From positions 1 through 64,000 of the forward strand of contig WIXG01000097.1 of assembly GCA_009869945.1 (NCBI GenBank): a DNA stretch of 64,000 bases, in the 5' to 3' direction. Source of the stretch: Mesaphorura yosii (Eukaryota > Arthropoda > Collembola > Poduromorpha > Tullbergiidae). Below the pieces are notes generated by a model. That model worked only from the letters and a program-made list of their open reading frames with translations, searched no databases and was not told the origin of the DNA. Below, piece by piece: positions 46,714-61,700 of the stretch (position 1 is the first letter of the stretch; every line of letters starts with the position of its first letter). Both the position numbers and the translations under genes were made by a program.

Positions 46714-49479
46714 TATGGTAGCACTTGTATTTCTCAAGTTCAATACGTTCTAATGCAGCTTAGAACGTAAACAGATTCAGTTGCAGCTCAGTTGATATCA
46801 ATAAGTTTGTGTCAAAGTCAAGAGCAATGAGATCTGCCAACCTGAAATAAAATTAGTTTCAATATTGAGGAGTATGAGAATAGTCTGCGAGTTGTGAGAG
46901 AATCAGAACTAAGTATTGTACGTGCGATGATTGTCTAACCTTTCGGAATCTGGATCAAGAATTGAGTGGTATCAAGTATTGATCAAACACTTGGAATGAA
47001 GAGACTAGCACGGCCAGGCACAGTCAACTTTCCATTTCTTTGCCCACTGATTGGAACCCCGTAGACTAGAAAGTACCTGAATATTACGCATTACCTTGCA
47101 AGATTCATACTTCTATGATAAAAAATTATACCTGCGACTGTTACGACTCCGATGTTTTTGGCTGAAAATTGTGATAAGAGTTATTGATCTCCAGTTCACA
47201 GTGACTAGAACAAAACCAATCAAGGCTTGAAGCTATCACACTTACTACACGATTGATTATTAATTAAGATGGGCTGGACAGAGAATTGGTTGGGTGGTGG
47301 GTTGATAACATGGTTAAGGTGTAAACACAAGATCAGATGAGAAGATTTCAGCGCGTCGAATCTTTCTCGCAAGGAAAAGCCTTTTTGGTCGGCAAGACGT
47401 AGACAGACGATGGAAACTTACCTCTCCAAGGAGGAAGGCATCATTCCCATACACGCACTCATGAATCATGATGACTTCATTCATCAAAATCTCTTGGTTT
47501 CATTCTTAACTCATCTCAAAATAGAGCGTTCCTTCATGGCTTCATTGATTATGCTCTGGTTAGACAGACACGCACATAGTTGTAATGCGGAACAAAATGA
47601 TATGATTCATCGTGAACGGCAGACCGACATCAAATCAATGTGATCAACATTCTGCCAGACCAGACGACCACATGTGCGAGGAAATCAGTTGAACAAATAA
47701 CTGCATTCTATTGTGTTGTATTTTTAGCTCTGGCCGCATCTCATCTCGTACTCGCTCTCCCGTGCTGTAGCATTAATAGTAATAGCTTTATGACAAAACC
47801 ATATGATGATGTTTAAACAAAATACGTATCGTAATTCGTAGCGTATACAATGGGCTGAAACTTTACGGAAATCTCGAAAGACTGCCTTTTGTTACTAGTA
47901 AATATGAACATTAATATTTTGTAAGTATTTCAAGTACAACGTTGTTCGTGTTCGTGGGTTTGAAAGATGGTCGCAGACTGACATTCTGGAGGGCCAGACC
48001 GCCAGACCTCTGCGCGTCGACTAAGAATTGTAATTGTAAGTGGAATTCTTTCATTTATCCATGGACCAAGTGATTTATTACTTTGTGAGGTAGATGTGGC
48101 ATTAGTGAAGTCTACTACAATTAATTATCACTAGCATCAACAAAACTTGGACACCAACCTGATCCGAAAACTTGTCGTATGCAGAATCGGAATTTTGGTT
48201 AACGGCGAAATTGAAAGTTTCGTAGACTTGGATAACACGACACCGGTAACACATTCATGTTCTGAGAATAGTTAGTTGCAGAATGGCTGAATTTGCTAAT
48301 TGTATTTCAGGCCAGGGCGGCACTCGCCGCACGCGACAGGATACAAGGAAGCAGATAAGAGGCAAAGAAGCAGGATTATTTAATCCACTTGACAGGCTGC
48401 TGGTTTGAATTGTACGGTTAACAATGAACTGACCATATCCATCGCCGGTCAAAGTCGTCGATTTATTTTTGAAACCCTGTTCATGTGGTCGGACACTTGT
48501 TGGTTCCATGCTCGCGACGGCACGCTTGTCGGAGAACCTTGAGAAAACCGGTCCTATTCCTTAACAATGCAAGAAATTACCACAACCGTGCCTTTTGCCA
48601 ACAAGCAAGATCATTTTAGTCTGCAGAATACTGTGCATTATGCTGAACAATGTGTACATAAAGCACGATTAACTTTTTGTGCCAATCTATTGAATAGGAC
48701 TACATGGTTAGCCTAAGTCAGCAAAACTCACATACATGCAGAAGACGCAGTATTATTTTCCATACCTGCGCAAAGTGCTAAAAGTATATCTTACGCACAC
48801 GTCCGGCTTGCAAAGCTGAGCACTGTTGCAATGAATTTATGATTACGACTTGTAGAATTACAACAATGTGTGGAACACGGTGAATGATGATTTCGATGTT
48901 GCAAACAGAAGCATTATATTTCGAAAGAGGAAGTTGTGCAAATAATGCAACGTAATGTAACCGCCTGAGCACGAAGTTAATGTAGGCTTTGTTAAGCTAA
49001 GTACGAGTGGAGTGAAGTAGCGAATGGTCATACTTCCACTCACGCACTCACTTCAAATGTGAATCAGATTCAATTTAATCAACCTGAGATAAAACAGTGA
49101 CGAACGAACGTGGGAGTGCAGCGTGCAACGTGTCTTTTGTATTGTGACTTTGACTGCTTAAATATTGTTACTTATCAAGTTTTGCCTTGGCGTTTCAACT
49201 GTAACAACACTTCGACTTTGTAAACCGCAGTTGTGGCAAATGTCCTTAGATTCGTGTTGTTTACCGTCCAAGTCCATGTCCAAGTTTCACAGCAATACAA
49301 ACGCAAGAACTTAGTTTGGAGTCAGAAATATCAGCGCCTTCACGGCAACATGTGCCATTGCAATCCTGCATCGAAATTCAGTACATGACCTATCGAATAT
49401 TGTGCAGATAAACAACTTTCCTACATGTTTCAGAAAATAAGGTTAAAAGGTTAAGTTTGATACACTCTTTATACTCAAG
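46714..49479. other. Intergenic region, no gene recognised
   Basis: About 2.8 kb with the NADSYN1 promoter at one end and the promoter of the unidentified gene at 49480 at the other. ORFs such as 47410-47643 and 48255-48509 show no domain, splice partners or codon pattern of note. Confidence 0.5.
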
Positions 49480-49725
49480 ATGAGTTGTGCAAGTGCGGCC
49501 GATAAAGATAATCGATTGCGAGAAGAAGCGGGGTCAGAGAAGAGTGCAGGGTCCACGCAGGCAGCGGAAAATCACGTCAGCAAAGATCCTGCCAATAAAA
49601 TTGCAAAGAATCATGTCGCGGAAGAAGAGTCCACAACAAGCGAAAGCGAAAATGATCCGGTTCGACCAACGGCTGCGTCTGGGTTTCAACGAAAATTGTC
49701 CACCAACAAAGACATACGAAATGAA
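49480..49725 (+). CDS. Probable first coding exon of an unidentified gene (partial)
   Basis: From an ATG at 49480 a frame of 82 codons runs to a strong donor (AAT GAA/GTAAGT). It encodes a hydrophilic, Ser/Glu/Lys-rich, probably disordered N-terminus (MSCASAADKDNRLREEAGS at the start, SGFQRKLSTNKDIRNE at the end). The read-through past the donor loses this composition, supporting a splice site. No further exon can be identified with confidence in the remaining 14 kb, so the first intron would be very long. I do not recognise the protein. Confidence 0.45.
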
Positions 49726-52700
49726 GTAAGTGATATCAACTATCTTTACGTTCACTCAAATATAATTGAGTTAGTGAGCACGATCGGATGCGATCATTTG
49801 CAAAAGTTAATGATGGCCTTGACTTTGGCATGATGTTGAACGCGGTAGATCATATCTACAACAGTTACATTGCTTATGATGGTGTGTACAGTGTACACCA
49901 AACATTTGCTATGACATTGTAATTAGCTAATGCGATGTGCGAACGTACAAGTTGAACTCATCACCACATCATCACATTTAGCCGCATCATAAATTACAAA
50001 ATTACTCAGCTCTCGCACAGAGATGTTGTGCCAGGATTATTATTCTTTTCAAGTGTCGTAGTACACCAGAGCGTCCAGAGCCATTAATAATCATACATGG
50101 CATGGCATATATATAGCGCAGGTAACTTCAATGGAATTCATGTAAGATGAATCATTTGCGAAAGAGACGTACAGTTTTAATGCAGTGTATGTTTAACTTT
50201 AAGGCTAGAGGACAGTGTGAGTCAGCTTGCATCACGAGGCATTGCAGGCAGGTGCAGTCTTTGATTGATTTCATTTGACCGCCTGACTAATCAGTTAACC
50301 TGAAGACCTACAATATTTAATTTGACCGTTAATTTCAGTTGCACTTTTATACGCAGGCATCGAACAGTTGAAAGTAATTCTCAGGATTTTGCATGACGTA
50401 TTTCCTTTGCGCTCGCTAATTGTAATTGACTGGTTGAAAGTGAAACTGATCCCAAGAAATTGAGCTCAGGATTCATATGGCCTTGGAGCCAAATGAAAGA
50501 TTAATTTCATCTTTCAAATTAATTTTTTGATCCGTGACATTTAATCTGCCCGGCAGCCTTAGCAGAATGTTCTGTGGTGTACGGTACGAAGCACTCTAGT
50601 TCTTGGAAAAACAAGAACGGAAGGGGCTTCAATTAATTTCTCCACGGTTCAATAAATCTGAAGAACTTTCTGATATCGAATTTCCTCTCCTCTTGAGATA
50701 GAACACTGCAACGGAGGACGTCGTCTCAGATTCATGAGAACCATAAATGAGCATTTGGTTTCGTTTCAAGTAATTTTCTTCTCCATTTCACTCCTTTGTG
50801 GTGCCATTACTGAGAGAGCTCAGAGAGGAAAGACAATGGACAGTTTTTGAGTCTTATTGAATTTTTCCAGGCCAGCAGCAGATTTCTAAATTATCGGAAT
50901 TTCTGAATTCTGTGCGGTCGTATGTAAAATAAGACGCAGAGGTCACGGTACAATACATAAGAAATTCTAATCTCTTCCTTAGTAGATAAAGTATGAATTT
51001 TCCAAATTCTATTTTTGTCTCGTAAAATTAAGAGAGATCCCTCACCCGAGGGACAAATGCTGCACCTCCTCACATTGATAGGCAAACTACAAGAATAGAT
51101 TATGAATGAGGTTATTATAGATTCTCACTGAACACCTCAGGTTCATTATTTTTTTCGTAAAGTGAATCTGACAGGCACCACCGCCCATTAGAGTTCAACC
51201 TTCAGCTGCATTGTCTTTCCTGTTCATGTCAAGATAAATTATATCATAAATAATGAATCTGTTCGCCTTCGCATTTTGTATCTGAACCATAGTCCGCCGT
51301 GACGTGCAGGGTTGAGTCCTCTCTTTTGTTGTTACTTTTGCATTGTTAATCTCTCCAAAACTTTAATCACACAGGTGAAAGGGCCACCGACCTTCACCTT
51401 CGCCGGCGACCCGTTTTTCGCAAAATTCACCCTCTGCGAAACTTGGATGGATTTTTCAGTGAATAGATCTGCGTCTGAGTTCAACGCTCGCTCTAATCCA
51501 ATCATCTTGCCTCCGCATTCAATGAACCGTAGGCGACGTCAGTTGCTTGATTATGCAGCTCGGTTTATTCATGAAATTGTCATGTTATGTTGTCAATTAA
51601 TCTTGATCGAACTTAAAATACACCTGTGATATCGGTTGAATTTGCTGTTGAATGGAAGGCGAGGGCACTGTGCATTAAGCGCGGTTCTCACACGGTTGTG
51701 GAGGTTGCGCGATAATAGCAGGCAGCAAATGGTTTTGGCGTTCATTGATGAAAGTCGTGGGAACAAAAAGGTGGCACATGACATCACAGCAACAACGGTT
51801 CCTCACGGTTCACTCAACTATTCATATACCTTAGAATGGATTTAATTATTTCGAGTGTACTGTACTTGATTTGTTAAAATTCGTATTCTCTACATTTAGC
51901 GTAGGTTCATTGTAACGAATGCCAATTCAGCATTTTTGCGAATTAAGTGTGTGTCGTGTGTTCTACGTGCGCATGTTTACACACTTAAACTCCCACGTGC
52001 TTTTCTCCAGCGTGGTCTATCTTTATGAGTCAAGGGTCATATTCTTGGAAGTACGTTTATTACCGTTTTGCGTATGTAGAGTATTTACTCACGTGAAAAT
52101 GTTGCGTAGAATCATAGAACGAATTATTATGATCTCCGGAGCACGATTGCCCTTTCATCAGGTAATGAATAAATGATCATACGACTACCGTGAAGGAGCC
52201 GTTATCGTGGAATTTTGTACGCCATAAACATCCTGTGTATTTTACTATTTTTACAAGAAATGACATCTATTTCAGTGTCGTTATCAGCATCCTACTCTTA
52301 CCCTACAGCATTTAACATGCCACTGCCGCGCTTACGTACTCGTAACATAACTTCTTATTCTGGCACCGCACGTGGCGAAAGCACACCTTTGACGACTATT
52401 CTTATTCCCAGTTCGCGCTACTCGATTTATGTATAATCCTGCTTTCAAATTCCATGGCATTTCTGCACAGAACACAAAAACGTTGGAACGTCTTCCACTA
52501 GGGGCATCACTCGCGAATTGGAATTTGAGTGAAAGTTACACTCAGTGTGCTCGCTTTTGAGGCCTTCTTATTGTTCACATTCAGAATTTAATAATCCTGC
52601 CTAAATGAACTGTTACGCGAAGCACAGACAGGATGAATTCCATCGTGATATTTTCGGAGATGTAATTAGGCTTAAATTTTCTTTTGCGCCTTTGACCTTC

Positions 52701-55700
52701 CAGCATTTTGTGGAACCGAGGAGCATGACAATAGCGGGGTAGGTATACGAGAAATGAATTCAAAATTACATCTCCTGAGCACAAAAGGGCGATGACGATG
52801 AAGAATATGAGATGATTCAAAGATTGAAATTGCCAACATGTGGAAATACAATACGGAGGTAGAAAGCAGAAAGGTAGCACGGCGATTTCGACTTCTTTTA
52901 CGACATGCACTCACATTTCGATTTCGCACACAATGTCCCACCTCAGTAGCGGCTCGTGGAATTTCATTTCTTATTTATGCGCCACCGGTGCGGCACACGT
53001 AAATAGTGAGCAGAATCCTGCTCGCAGACTTTCCTTTCCATTTGTAGGTTGGTGTGTTATGTGTAAATAAATAATAATGTTAAGAAACTTTCCCGCTTTA
53101 TTTTCACTCCTTTACAGCAGGTTTATGAAGTTACTTTTTTCACGAGTCCATTAATGGCATTCTGGCAATTCTGGCTCCGGGTTCGTAACCTTGGCCATGC
53201 GGATCCTACATCCATTCACATACATCCCATTCGGAATGGTATTTTTAATTTTTGATGAGGCGAATGACGCAATGGCACATTAATACATAAACATAACATG
53301 AAATCTAGTGAGCAGTTCAATTGTTCGCGAAGTGAAAGGTATTTGTTTCACTCTCGATTGTGGTATAGTACGAGCCGGCTACTTTATGACCTCCATGTAT
53401 TTTATCATGATTAAAATCGGAAGGTGTGCGAATTCAATGATTTAACCGTGCGGACCGCAAACTTCCTTTTCTAGGATTATCAATTTATTCACCCCGTACC
53501 GTAGTAAACAAGTCCGCTTGGAAATTGCTTTTGACTCGCTTCTTCCGTTCCACCACAAATTATTAAGTGACCTGCGGGAATAAGAACGAATTAAGTCTAC
53601 CAAACTTTCTTAACTTTTACTCTCGGCCTTCCCTTTGCAGTGTATTGTTGCGAGGTCGCACTCTGCCACTCCAGTTTGTGTTGTTAATTTCGTTGACGTT
53701 TGTAGTTTCCGTCTAGAGTGTTGCGGAGAAAGTTGTTATAATTTGTTCTCGCAAGGCACAATTCATTTTACATAAATTAGTTTTAAATTACATTATTTGC
53801 TAATACTACGCGATGTGAGTAGAGTGTGTACTGGTTTCTGGTTTGTAGTGGTTTGTTTGAAGGGTCTCCTTTTCTTTTTTCACAAAGCCACGTGTGGAGT
53901 TGATGAGATTCCTCGAGGCACACGTCCTTCACAATTCAGGCCAACTTTGCCTCAAACTCTCGACTCTGGAAAATCAAAAAAATCATCCATCGAAAAGTTG
54001 ATGGTGCATAATGGCTGTTTGAGCATACAAATTGATTGAAAGTGAAAACAAGGCATGGCACTGGTAGTGGCAGTGGTGCGAAAGTGGAGGTAGAAAGATG
54101 AGAGAAAGCAGGCAGCATACTGTTACATAACTCACGACGCAGTTGTTTTGTAAACTTATTGTTTAAATTGAAGCGGAATGATCTTCAAAGTTCAACGGGA
54201 TGGATAAGGCAAATGTTACATGCATGCTGTCGATGCTATGCTGTTTGTGACGTCTCCAAGTCCTTCTCACGGGTATCCTGCTTTTTAAAATTCCACTATT
54301 TGCGATGGGAAAGGATCACTATTCACGATCAAAGGTTTTTATACACAGTTGCAGGTTATAAATTCAATTATTAATTCCAGTAATATCGTAAATGTCCTAG
54401 TTCGTCACTTGAATCGATAAATTTCAATCGTCATTATATGAGCGTGAGCGTGAGCGTGAGACCAACTTGCCTCGTGCTTCATGCACTTCGTGGGTGACTT
54501 CCGGTCCAATGTTAAACTGTTTCGTTGTTGACCTTGTACAGTTTACACTTGAATGGCATGGAAGACGGAATGGCGTGTGCCAATTAATTTTGGAACATTC
54601 AATTTTGCATATAGCATGCTAAATAAGCATGACTCTATTTAAATACCGTGTAGAGTGGATGATAATTACTGAACAATTACTACCTGGATAGAATTTGCAT
54701 GTTTTACAATGTTACATTTCCTTAATTACACGTTCCTCCCTGCTCTTGGCTCTGAGCACCTCCGGGCCTGCACCAACCAAAGTAATTGGCTAGTGTGGCA
54801 TTCCCTCACGTGAGCTCTGCTGTGTGGGTTTAGGGTAAACATAATTGCATACAAAAATGTTATCCCAGTCCGAAATGAACAGATAAATTATTATTTATTA
54901 TTTTCGTTATTTTTTCACGTTGAACGATTCAGCCAACACAAAGAGAAATGTCATCCAGAATCGTTTCCTGGGTTCACAAGACAATTAGCATTTAGATTGA
55001 ACTGATCGTTTTGAGGGTCGTTGTGCCACGTTTCTCTTCACGCGCAGATCAAACGTTCAAAAGATTTGAATTTGGTTCTGGCGTTTTATTTGCAATGCTG
55101 GAACGATCGGATCATTTATAATTTACAGCTTCAATCTACAGGGAAATAACGTGCTTGGTGCTTGAATGTCCAACCCTTTTCGTGTACCGACTTCTTATAA
55201 GAGCACGATATTATCCAGAAGGTTTAGTATTTACAATAGCAGCCAAGGCCGACTACATCGGGAATTAATCTAAACAAAGTTAAAAGTCGGGTTCAGTAAA
55301 GTGGTCGGTTGAGGCCGAACACAACAAAACGTGTCGTCTCCACCCTGTCCCGTCCAGAACCTTTGATCGTTTTATGGCCTTAATATTTATATTTGATGGG
55401 GTGTTAGCGACACCGCACCAGCCCAAGCGACCAAGCTTCCGTATTCCATCCACAGCCAACCACCGGTATTGAACTGATAACATAAGGAGATATGCAGACA
55501 TAATAAAACGTGCGTTATTATTCAGACCAGTCGGTTCAGTGCGTCGCAAAATTTCAAAGACACTATGAGGTTGAACTGACCGCTGAGCGAAGTTCCACCA
55601 GTTTCGAGTCTTGATTAGTCCGAAATTCGTGCGGTTCATTGGTTTTCAATTTCGAAGAGGAATTCGAATTCGCGAGTGTGCTTCATTGAGGCTTTTGTTT

Positions 55701-58700
55701 ATTCGTCGGACCGGCCTGCCTCCAGTAATTAAGCTTGATTAGTTTTTAAATTAACAACTAATTGAGTTATCTTCTCGTTTCTTTGAGCTTCTTTTGTTCG
55801 TGTTACGACGAACTTCTAACATGTATTGTAAACAGCAGTTCGGCCAGTAACAAAATGCTAACTGTCTCATCAGTGAACTCTGGAAAGTTTTAGTGGAAGT
55901 GGACAAGCATAAATCAGTAAAAGTGTTGACAAATTCACAACATTATTCTGTCATCCGATGACCACGCCTGCTTTGCTTGGGCGAAGTTCTTTCTAAATCA
56001 GCTGGAACTGCCATTCATCAGCCTCGAGATAATGGTAAATTAATTTATGTTTCTTTTTCTCAACCATCCCATACACAACGCAGACGAGACGAATTGAACA
56101 TCACCGCTACTACGTACCTTGTCTGCGTCTCTTTTTGCATTCAAACTATCTAAACATCGTGAATAATTGAATCGGTACGCGCTGACTGTGCATACTGCCG
56201 TTTCAGACTAGATTACAAATGCTGTTGTAGTAAATAAACAGTTGCTATTTACACACGTGCCAACTCAATTTGATAGCAATCTTGCCGAAGCGGAATATTT
56301 ACACAGGTTTGGCTGCTTTCCTTTTCTCGCCCGGCTGCCTGCCAAAAAGCAACGCATGAGAGAAGTCAAGTCAACAGACTTGGTGTATAAGTTTACTCTC
56401 ACGGCAGAGAAAATATGGGACGGAAATGGGACTCGTGCTTTCACTCTGGGAATATAATAATTTTATTTTCCATGTGATGAGCTGTAGGCCTAGGAATTTA
56501 CATTTTGATTAGTTTCTCTGCTCTTATGTATTTTGCTCTGCTGCTGCGATTATTGTGATTATGAGGGTCGTGTGAATAACAAATGGAGATGTGTTTACAA
56601 ATTGTAAGTCATAAATTATTACGGACCATAAAATTCGGGACGTGAAACTAAGTGACCTTGTGGTCCTTCTTGTCTCGTTTTGTCAAAGATTAAAAGCAGG
56701 TCACTAGAATCTGAAACGAATTAATACAATACAAGTCCGATTCTGATGAAGGCAGGAGGTTGGAAATGAATTGAACTGAAAAATATCCAATTATATTGCA
56801 GTGAGCAACGAGAGATTCTTACGAAGATATAGCCTAATATTTTATGAGTTTGCACTTTTCGGGTAATGAAATATGAAATTCTTTTATTGCTGATAAAAGC
56901 ACACAATAGTTTATGCTTTCATTTCATAAAGTGTTTCCATTTAATCTCCAGCAGGCAAATGTTGTCCTTTTCCCTTTGTGTAATGAAATATTGTGTGCAC
57001 ATGGGCCTGTGGCAAACATGGAGTAACGAGCAATAAACCTTGACTTTGTTTCTACCACTAAATTCGTAAAATGGGCTCCTCGGCTTTGCTCTACTGTTTG
57101 TAGCACATAAATGTACACTTTTGTTGCAGGAAGAAATTCTATTATAGCATCACATATAATAACTATTTAACATTAAACTATTACGAAACGGGCAGTAAAA
57201 GTTTTTATGAAGGCACGTGCAAGCAGTGGCGGCAGCAGCGGCTCACCTGGCAGTTTGGTCGGCGCTTTGTTATGGCTCACTTTTATTGTGGGAATCATTA
57301 CGGAATGCTTTCCAACACTTTAAAGTGAGAATTAGTGGATCAGACAGCCTTCTAGGTAAACTCGTGCAGGCTAGGCAGAGTGCATCCACAAGCGCCTCAT
57401 ACTTCGTTTTTCATGCTAATATTTCACGAATTCTTTGAGCTAGACTTCCACCACTTGCTGTGAATGAAAATATTTCCTCAAGACCGAATATATGTGTACG
57501 TATTTCTCTTTGAAACCTGGCATTTCTTAATTACACGAAACAATGGCGCAGGGACTGTGATACAGGTGAAGATGAAAGGAATGCGGGTGACCTTACTTCT
57601 GTTTGGTCTGCAAATCTTAATGAAAGAACCAAACTCCGGTGCAGCCGGCACCGTCTCACGACAGTTGCTCTAACGTAAAAAGTATGACCGGTATTTCATG
57701 ACACCCAGAACGCAATGAGAATACCTCAGGACCTGATATGAGCCAGCTCATGAAAAAGGAATAAATTCCTGCTCTCATACATGATACGCACGTGAAAGCA
57801 AAAGCAGTTGAGGCAGAGAAAGGAAGCATTTAAGGAATGCGACACAGCAACCAGCAACATAACAGCAAATGGCAGTACGGATGAAACCAAAAGAGATGAA
57901 TGTGACTTGAAACACATTCTTGTGATCGAGTAATCGATGCTGCACCGAATGTTGCCAGATAGCCAGATTCAGGTACTTTTCTCTGTGGGCTGATGAAAGA
58001 ATTTTCAAATTAATATTCCCTTCTTCCTTTTCAGACAATATGAAAGACATGTTGACAATTTATTTGCACTACTAACCCAAATTCTTTCTCGGTGCGGATA
58101 CTGACGAGTTTCCTATATTTCCGTCACTCTTCATCGTCCCGGCCTGTATTTTACCAGAGTTAAGTTTACTAAAATTGGTTTCCTGGTTCCACACCAAGGC
58201 AAATTCGCATAATCCACAGGATTGTAAAAAGCGGGTGTAATCAATCGCTTGGAAAGTTTTGAATTTACCAATGATTAGAATATAATTTTTTCATGGTGGA
58301 GATTTTTGAGACTGAAAGTCTTTGTCTTGGAATGAAAACATCTGCCCGTTTCCTGGAAATCATGTGCCACACGTGAAGACAGTAGCAAAAACTTTTTTTA
58401 CATAAGCTTGTCAATGTCAAAGCCATCCAGCCCTGCGTTCATTCATGAAGTTTTGTTGTGATCGCGTTGCATTTATGTCAAATGAAAGAGGAAGGCGAGC
58501 AACACGTGCTGCTCGTTGTGGCGTGGCTCGCTTTTATGTATTCGCGTGATGTGTGTGCTACTGTTCTTGTGTAGTTGGGAAACCATGAATGAAAGCTAAG
58601 ACAGAGATGGACTGGAATGAAGGCGTAGCAGTGCCGTACACAAGAAATGTTGTTCTCAGTGCTCTGATGAATGACGCTGTGTGTTTCTCTTTGAACATTG

Positions 58701-61700
58701 AAATCACCAAATGTTGTACGGCACGTCTAGCATCGTCCATCATATTAACTCCAGTCAGGTTTCGCAATATTGCAATTGATGTGCTTTTCCTGTTTCACAC
58801 GTACTCTAATTACGCTAATAACGTTGTGCACTGAGTCATAACTTTTGACACGACGCATGGCATGATTTGTAATTAAGGTTGCTTTTAGTTTGGCAATGTT
58901 ACTGCATGTTAGGATTGTGTCACAGTCACATGGTGCTTCACAGACGCTCGAGAATTAAGTTTTAATCCTATCAAATTTGGAAATCGAGCAGGATAGCATC
59001 TGGTTAAGCGCTAATTTGTGTTGAAAATCAAAAATTCTATGCGCGTCATTGTTTCATCTTTCGTGCACACGCTCTTGTTTCTCCTTTACCTAATATTGAT
59101 ATCAGGCGCTGCCATGTAATAGGATTCCTGTCGAGGTGAAAGGGTTTCTGTGTACTTTGATTTGATTTTTCTGCCCACGGCACACGCCACATGTACATGG
59201 TTCCTGGAAAACGTGCCTGTCCTTTGTCCCAAACTGTTTTTGCTCAATTTGGCAATAAAAATGCTGTAATTCGTAATTTCGCAAAAAGTGACATGAAAAT
59301 CTAATCAGTTAACCTTACAAAAGGATTTGGTCGTTTAGAAGACCCGGCTTGTACGACTTCAAAGAAAATCGGGTGAACGATTCGTTCTCATTCTCACAAC
59401 GCAGTGGTTGCGTAATCCTCTTTGTCCTTTCGCTCCAATGTCTTTGTCGTATTTGAGCAATGAACCGTGAGGAAAATCGTCAGTCCTTGCACAGCGGGTG
59501 GTAAATTTCCTGTGGAGAAAGCATTTCTTCGGCTCGCTTTTGCTTTCACTTTCGTTCCAAAGCATTACTGTACTGTCGGCTGTTCGGTTGCAAGTTGTGG
59601 AATTTGGTCGTATTATTTTAAGCTGGTCTGCACCCGGTTGTATTCGCGATTCAATGAAATTCCTAATTGAATTGCACTTATTCCACTCTACTTCACCCTG
59701 AATTACTCTTTGAGGACAATTTGGTTGTTTTTCTGCCCCAATTCTAGATTGGGAATCTGAATTTCCAATAATTTAGGCGGGTGAAGTTTGTTTATGCATT
59801 AGAACGAAATGGAACAATAATTAAAGCCAAAAAGACTGGCAGTTTTAATCAGATTTTCTGCAAGGTCGTGTGTACGAGGTTTGATTTGCATTAATCCCCG
59901 CTAATCCATTCGTGGGCGCACTACTGCCTTGGAATGCCATCAAATTCTATTTAATCCAATAATCGGATCAAGCGACTATGAAACAACCCACACATTCACT
60001 GAGTATTTCGATCTACAGTTCTTAATTCAATTTCACACCTCGTCTGCACGCAGATTTTGACTGGATTTGAACTCTTGCGTCAAATCATTCATCTGTAAAA
60101 TTGCAGCTTTGTAGCACCGTCTAATCTAGGCCTGGCCAAATCTCATTTTCCCATCCAAAGAATGTCATAATGAAAAATTAAAAATAAGTTGTCTTATGAA
60201 ATGCAATCTGTCGATCCTGTTTCGAGGTCACGCCATTCAGGCGATATCAACATTATTGGATTTCACGGTTAATAATCTCGTTATGAGATTGCATCGTGCA
60301 AGAAGGCAAACTTTAAATTCTTGAGCTCTTTTACTTTGCAGCAGTACGTTATTGGCTTCAATAAATTGATTTCCCCTCGGTAACACAATATTTACCTTGG
60401 CCTTGGCTTTGACCTGAGCGCCATAAATCTAATAATTCGGAGATGCGTTCCGAAATTAGGTACCGTAAAAGTTTCAGGTACTAAATTGTTTCCGGTTGTA
60501 CAGCAGGTTCAAACTGAGCACCTGGAATTCACTTAAGCTCACGTTTCATATGAACCTACTATCTTCTGGAATATTCTCGCTTTGATGCACCAAGAACACG
60601 GTAGCTTTGAAATCCGAGGCGCCATATGATACCGTAGAAAAGCAAGGCCGTACGTCCCGAGGGATTTGATTAGCCGTCTTATACATTTCAAATACGGCAT
60701 GGCGAAGGCATTTGCTGCTTACATAATTTGCATATCCCCTTTCTCTTTTGTACTGAATTTCATAATTCATGTGCTGTTTCACAAATAAAATTTCTTAATA
60801 TGAAGCTTGAATTTCAAGAAGCATTTAATATTTATGAAAAACAGTCGCGGCGGTGGATAGCAGATTACACTCGTCTCGATCCCTGAAGTGTTTCTGGCTC
60901 GATCCTGAAGATTGTACTTGAACTTTCTCTTTGAAGTTCTCTTGCCTTCGATTCTTGGAATTCTGTGACAAGGGAAAAGATCATTTTTCTTTATGAATTT
61001 TGACAAAGCACTCTAAGCTCGTTTCTTATCCCTTTCCAAGAAGTCAGCCCAATATCACTGTAGCCCGTTCATTTCATGTTAAATGAAGGACGAAGGATGA
61101 TGAGATTCTACTAAAAAACTATAACGGACACTTGAAGAAGGCATGAAATTTTATTCTCACGGTTGTCAACTTGGCGTTTGCGTGACGAATTATGTAGGGC
61201 ATGCTTCTTCCATTCATTCGATGGAAAGAATTTCTTGAGAGACTACCGGCATTCGGCTTGATTTTCAACATCAATCGAGTCCAAAGCAAGTAGACAAGCT
61301 ACTGGTGCGGGGCTGGACGTTGTCAATTTCCGCTAAAGCGGTGCACAAGGTCACGAGTCAACGGGCATGTTACTCTTGATTTCTTTTATGGCTTCCTATT
61401 TCAGTGCGGCTGCAAGCTCAAATCCTGTAACGGTTGGATTTTATTTCTGCTCTTACTTCAGATCTGTCCGTATTGTCCAGTATACAGCTCAAGATTTGTC
61501 AGACCAATTTTGTGAAATGAAAGAGAACGGCTTAATGAGTACTGACCGAAATGAAAAAACGGCCCAAAACCTTGCTCACACTTGATTTGCTCTGTCTCTG
61601 GGTGTTATTGCTGGCGGCACGGGTCGATGTTAAGATCTTCTCAATCTCAGTGATTCTCGCGTTGCAGGTCTGGCCTCGGATTTCAATTATATGAATTCGT

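Noticed and set aside
60860-60910. tRNA-like phrase GGCTCGATCC
   Set aside because: No cloverleaf could be formed around it.
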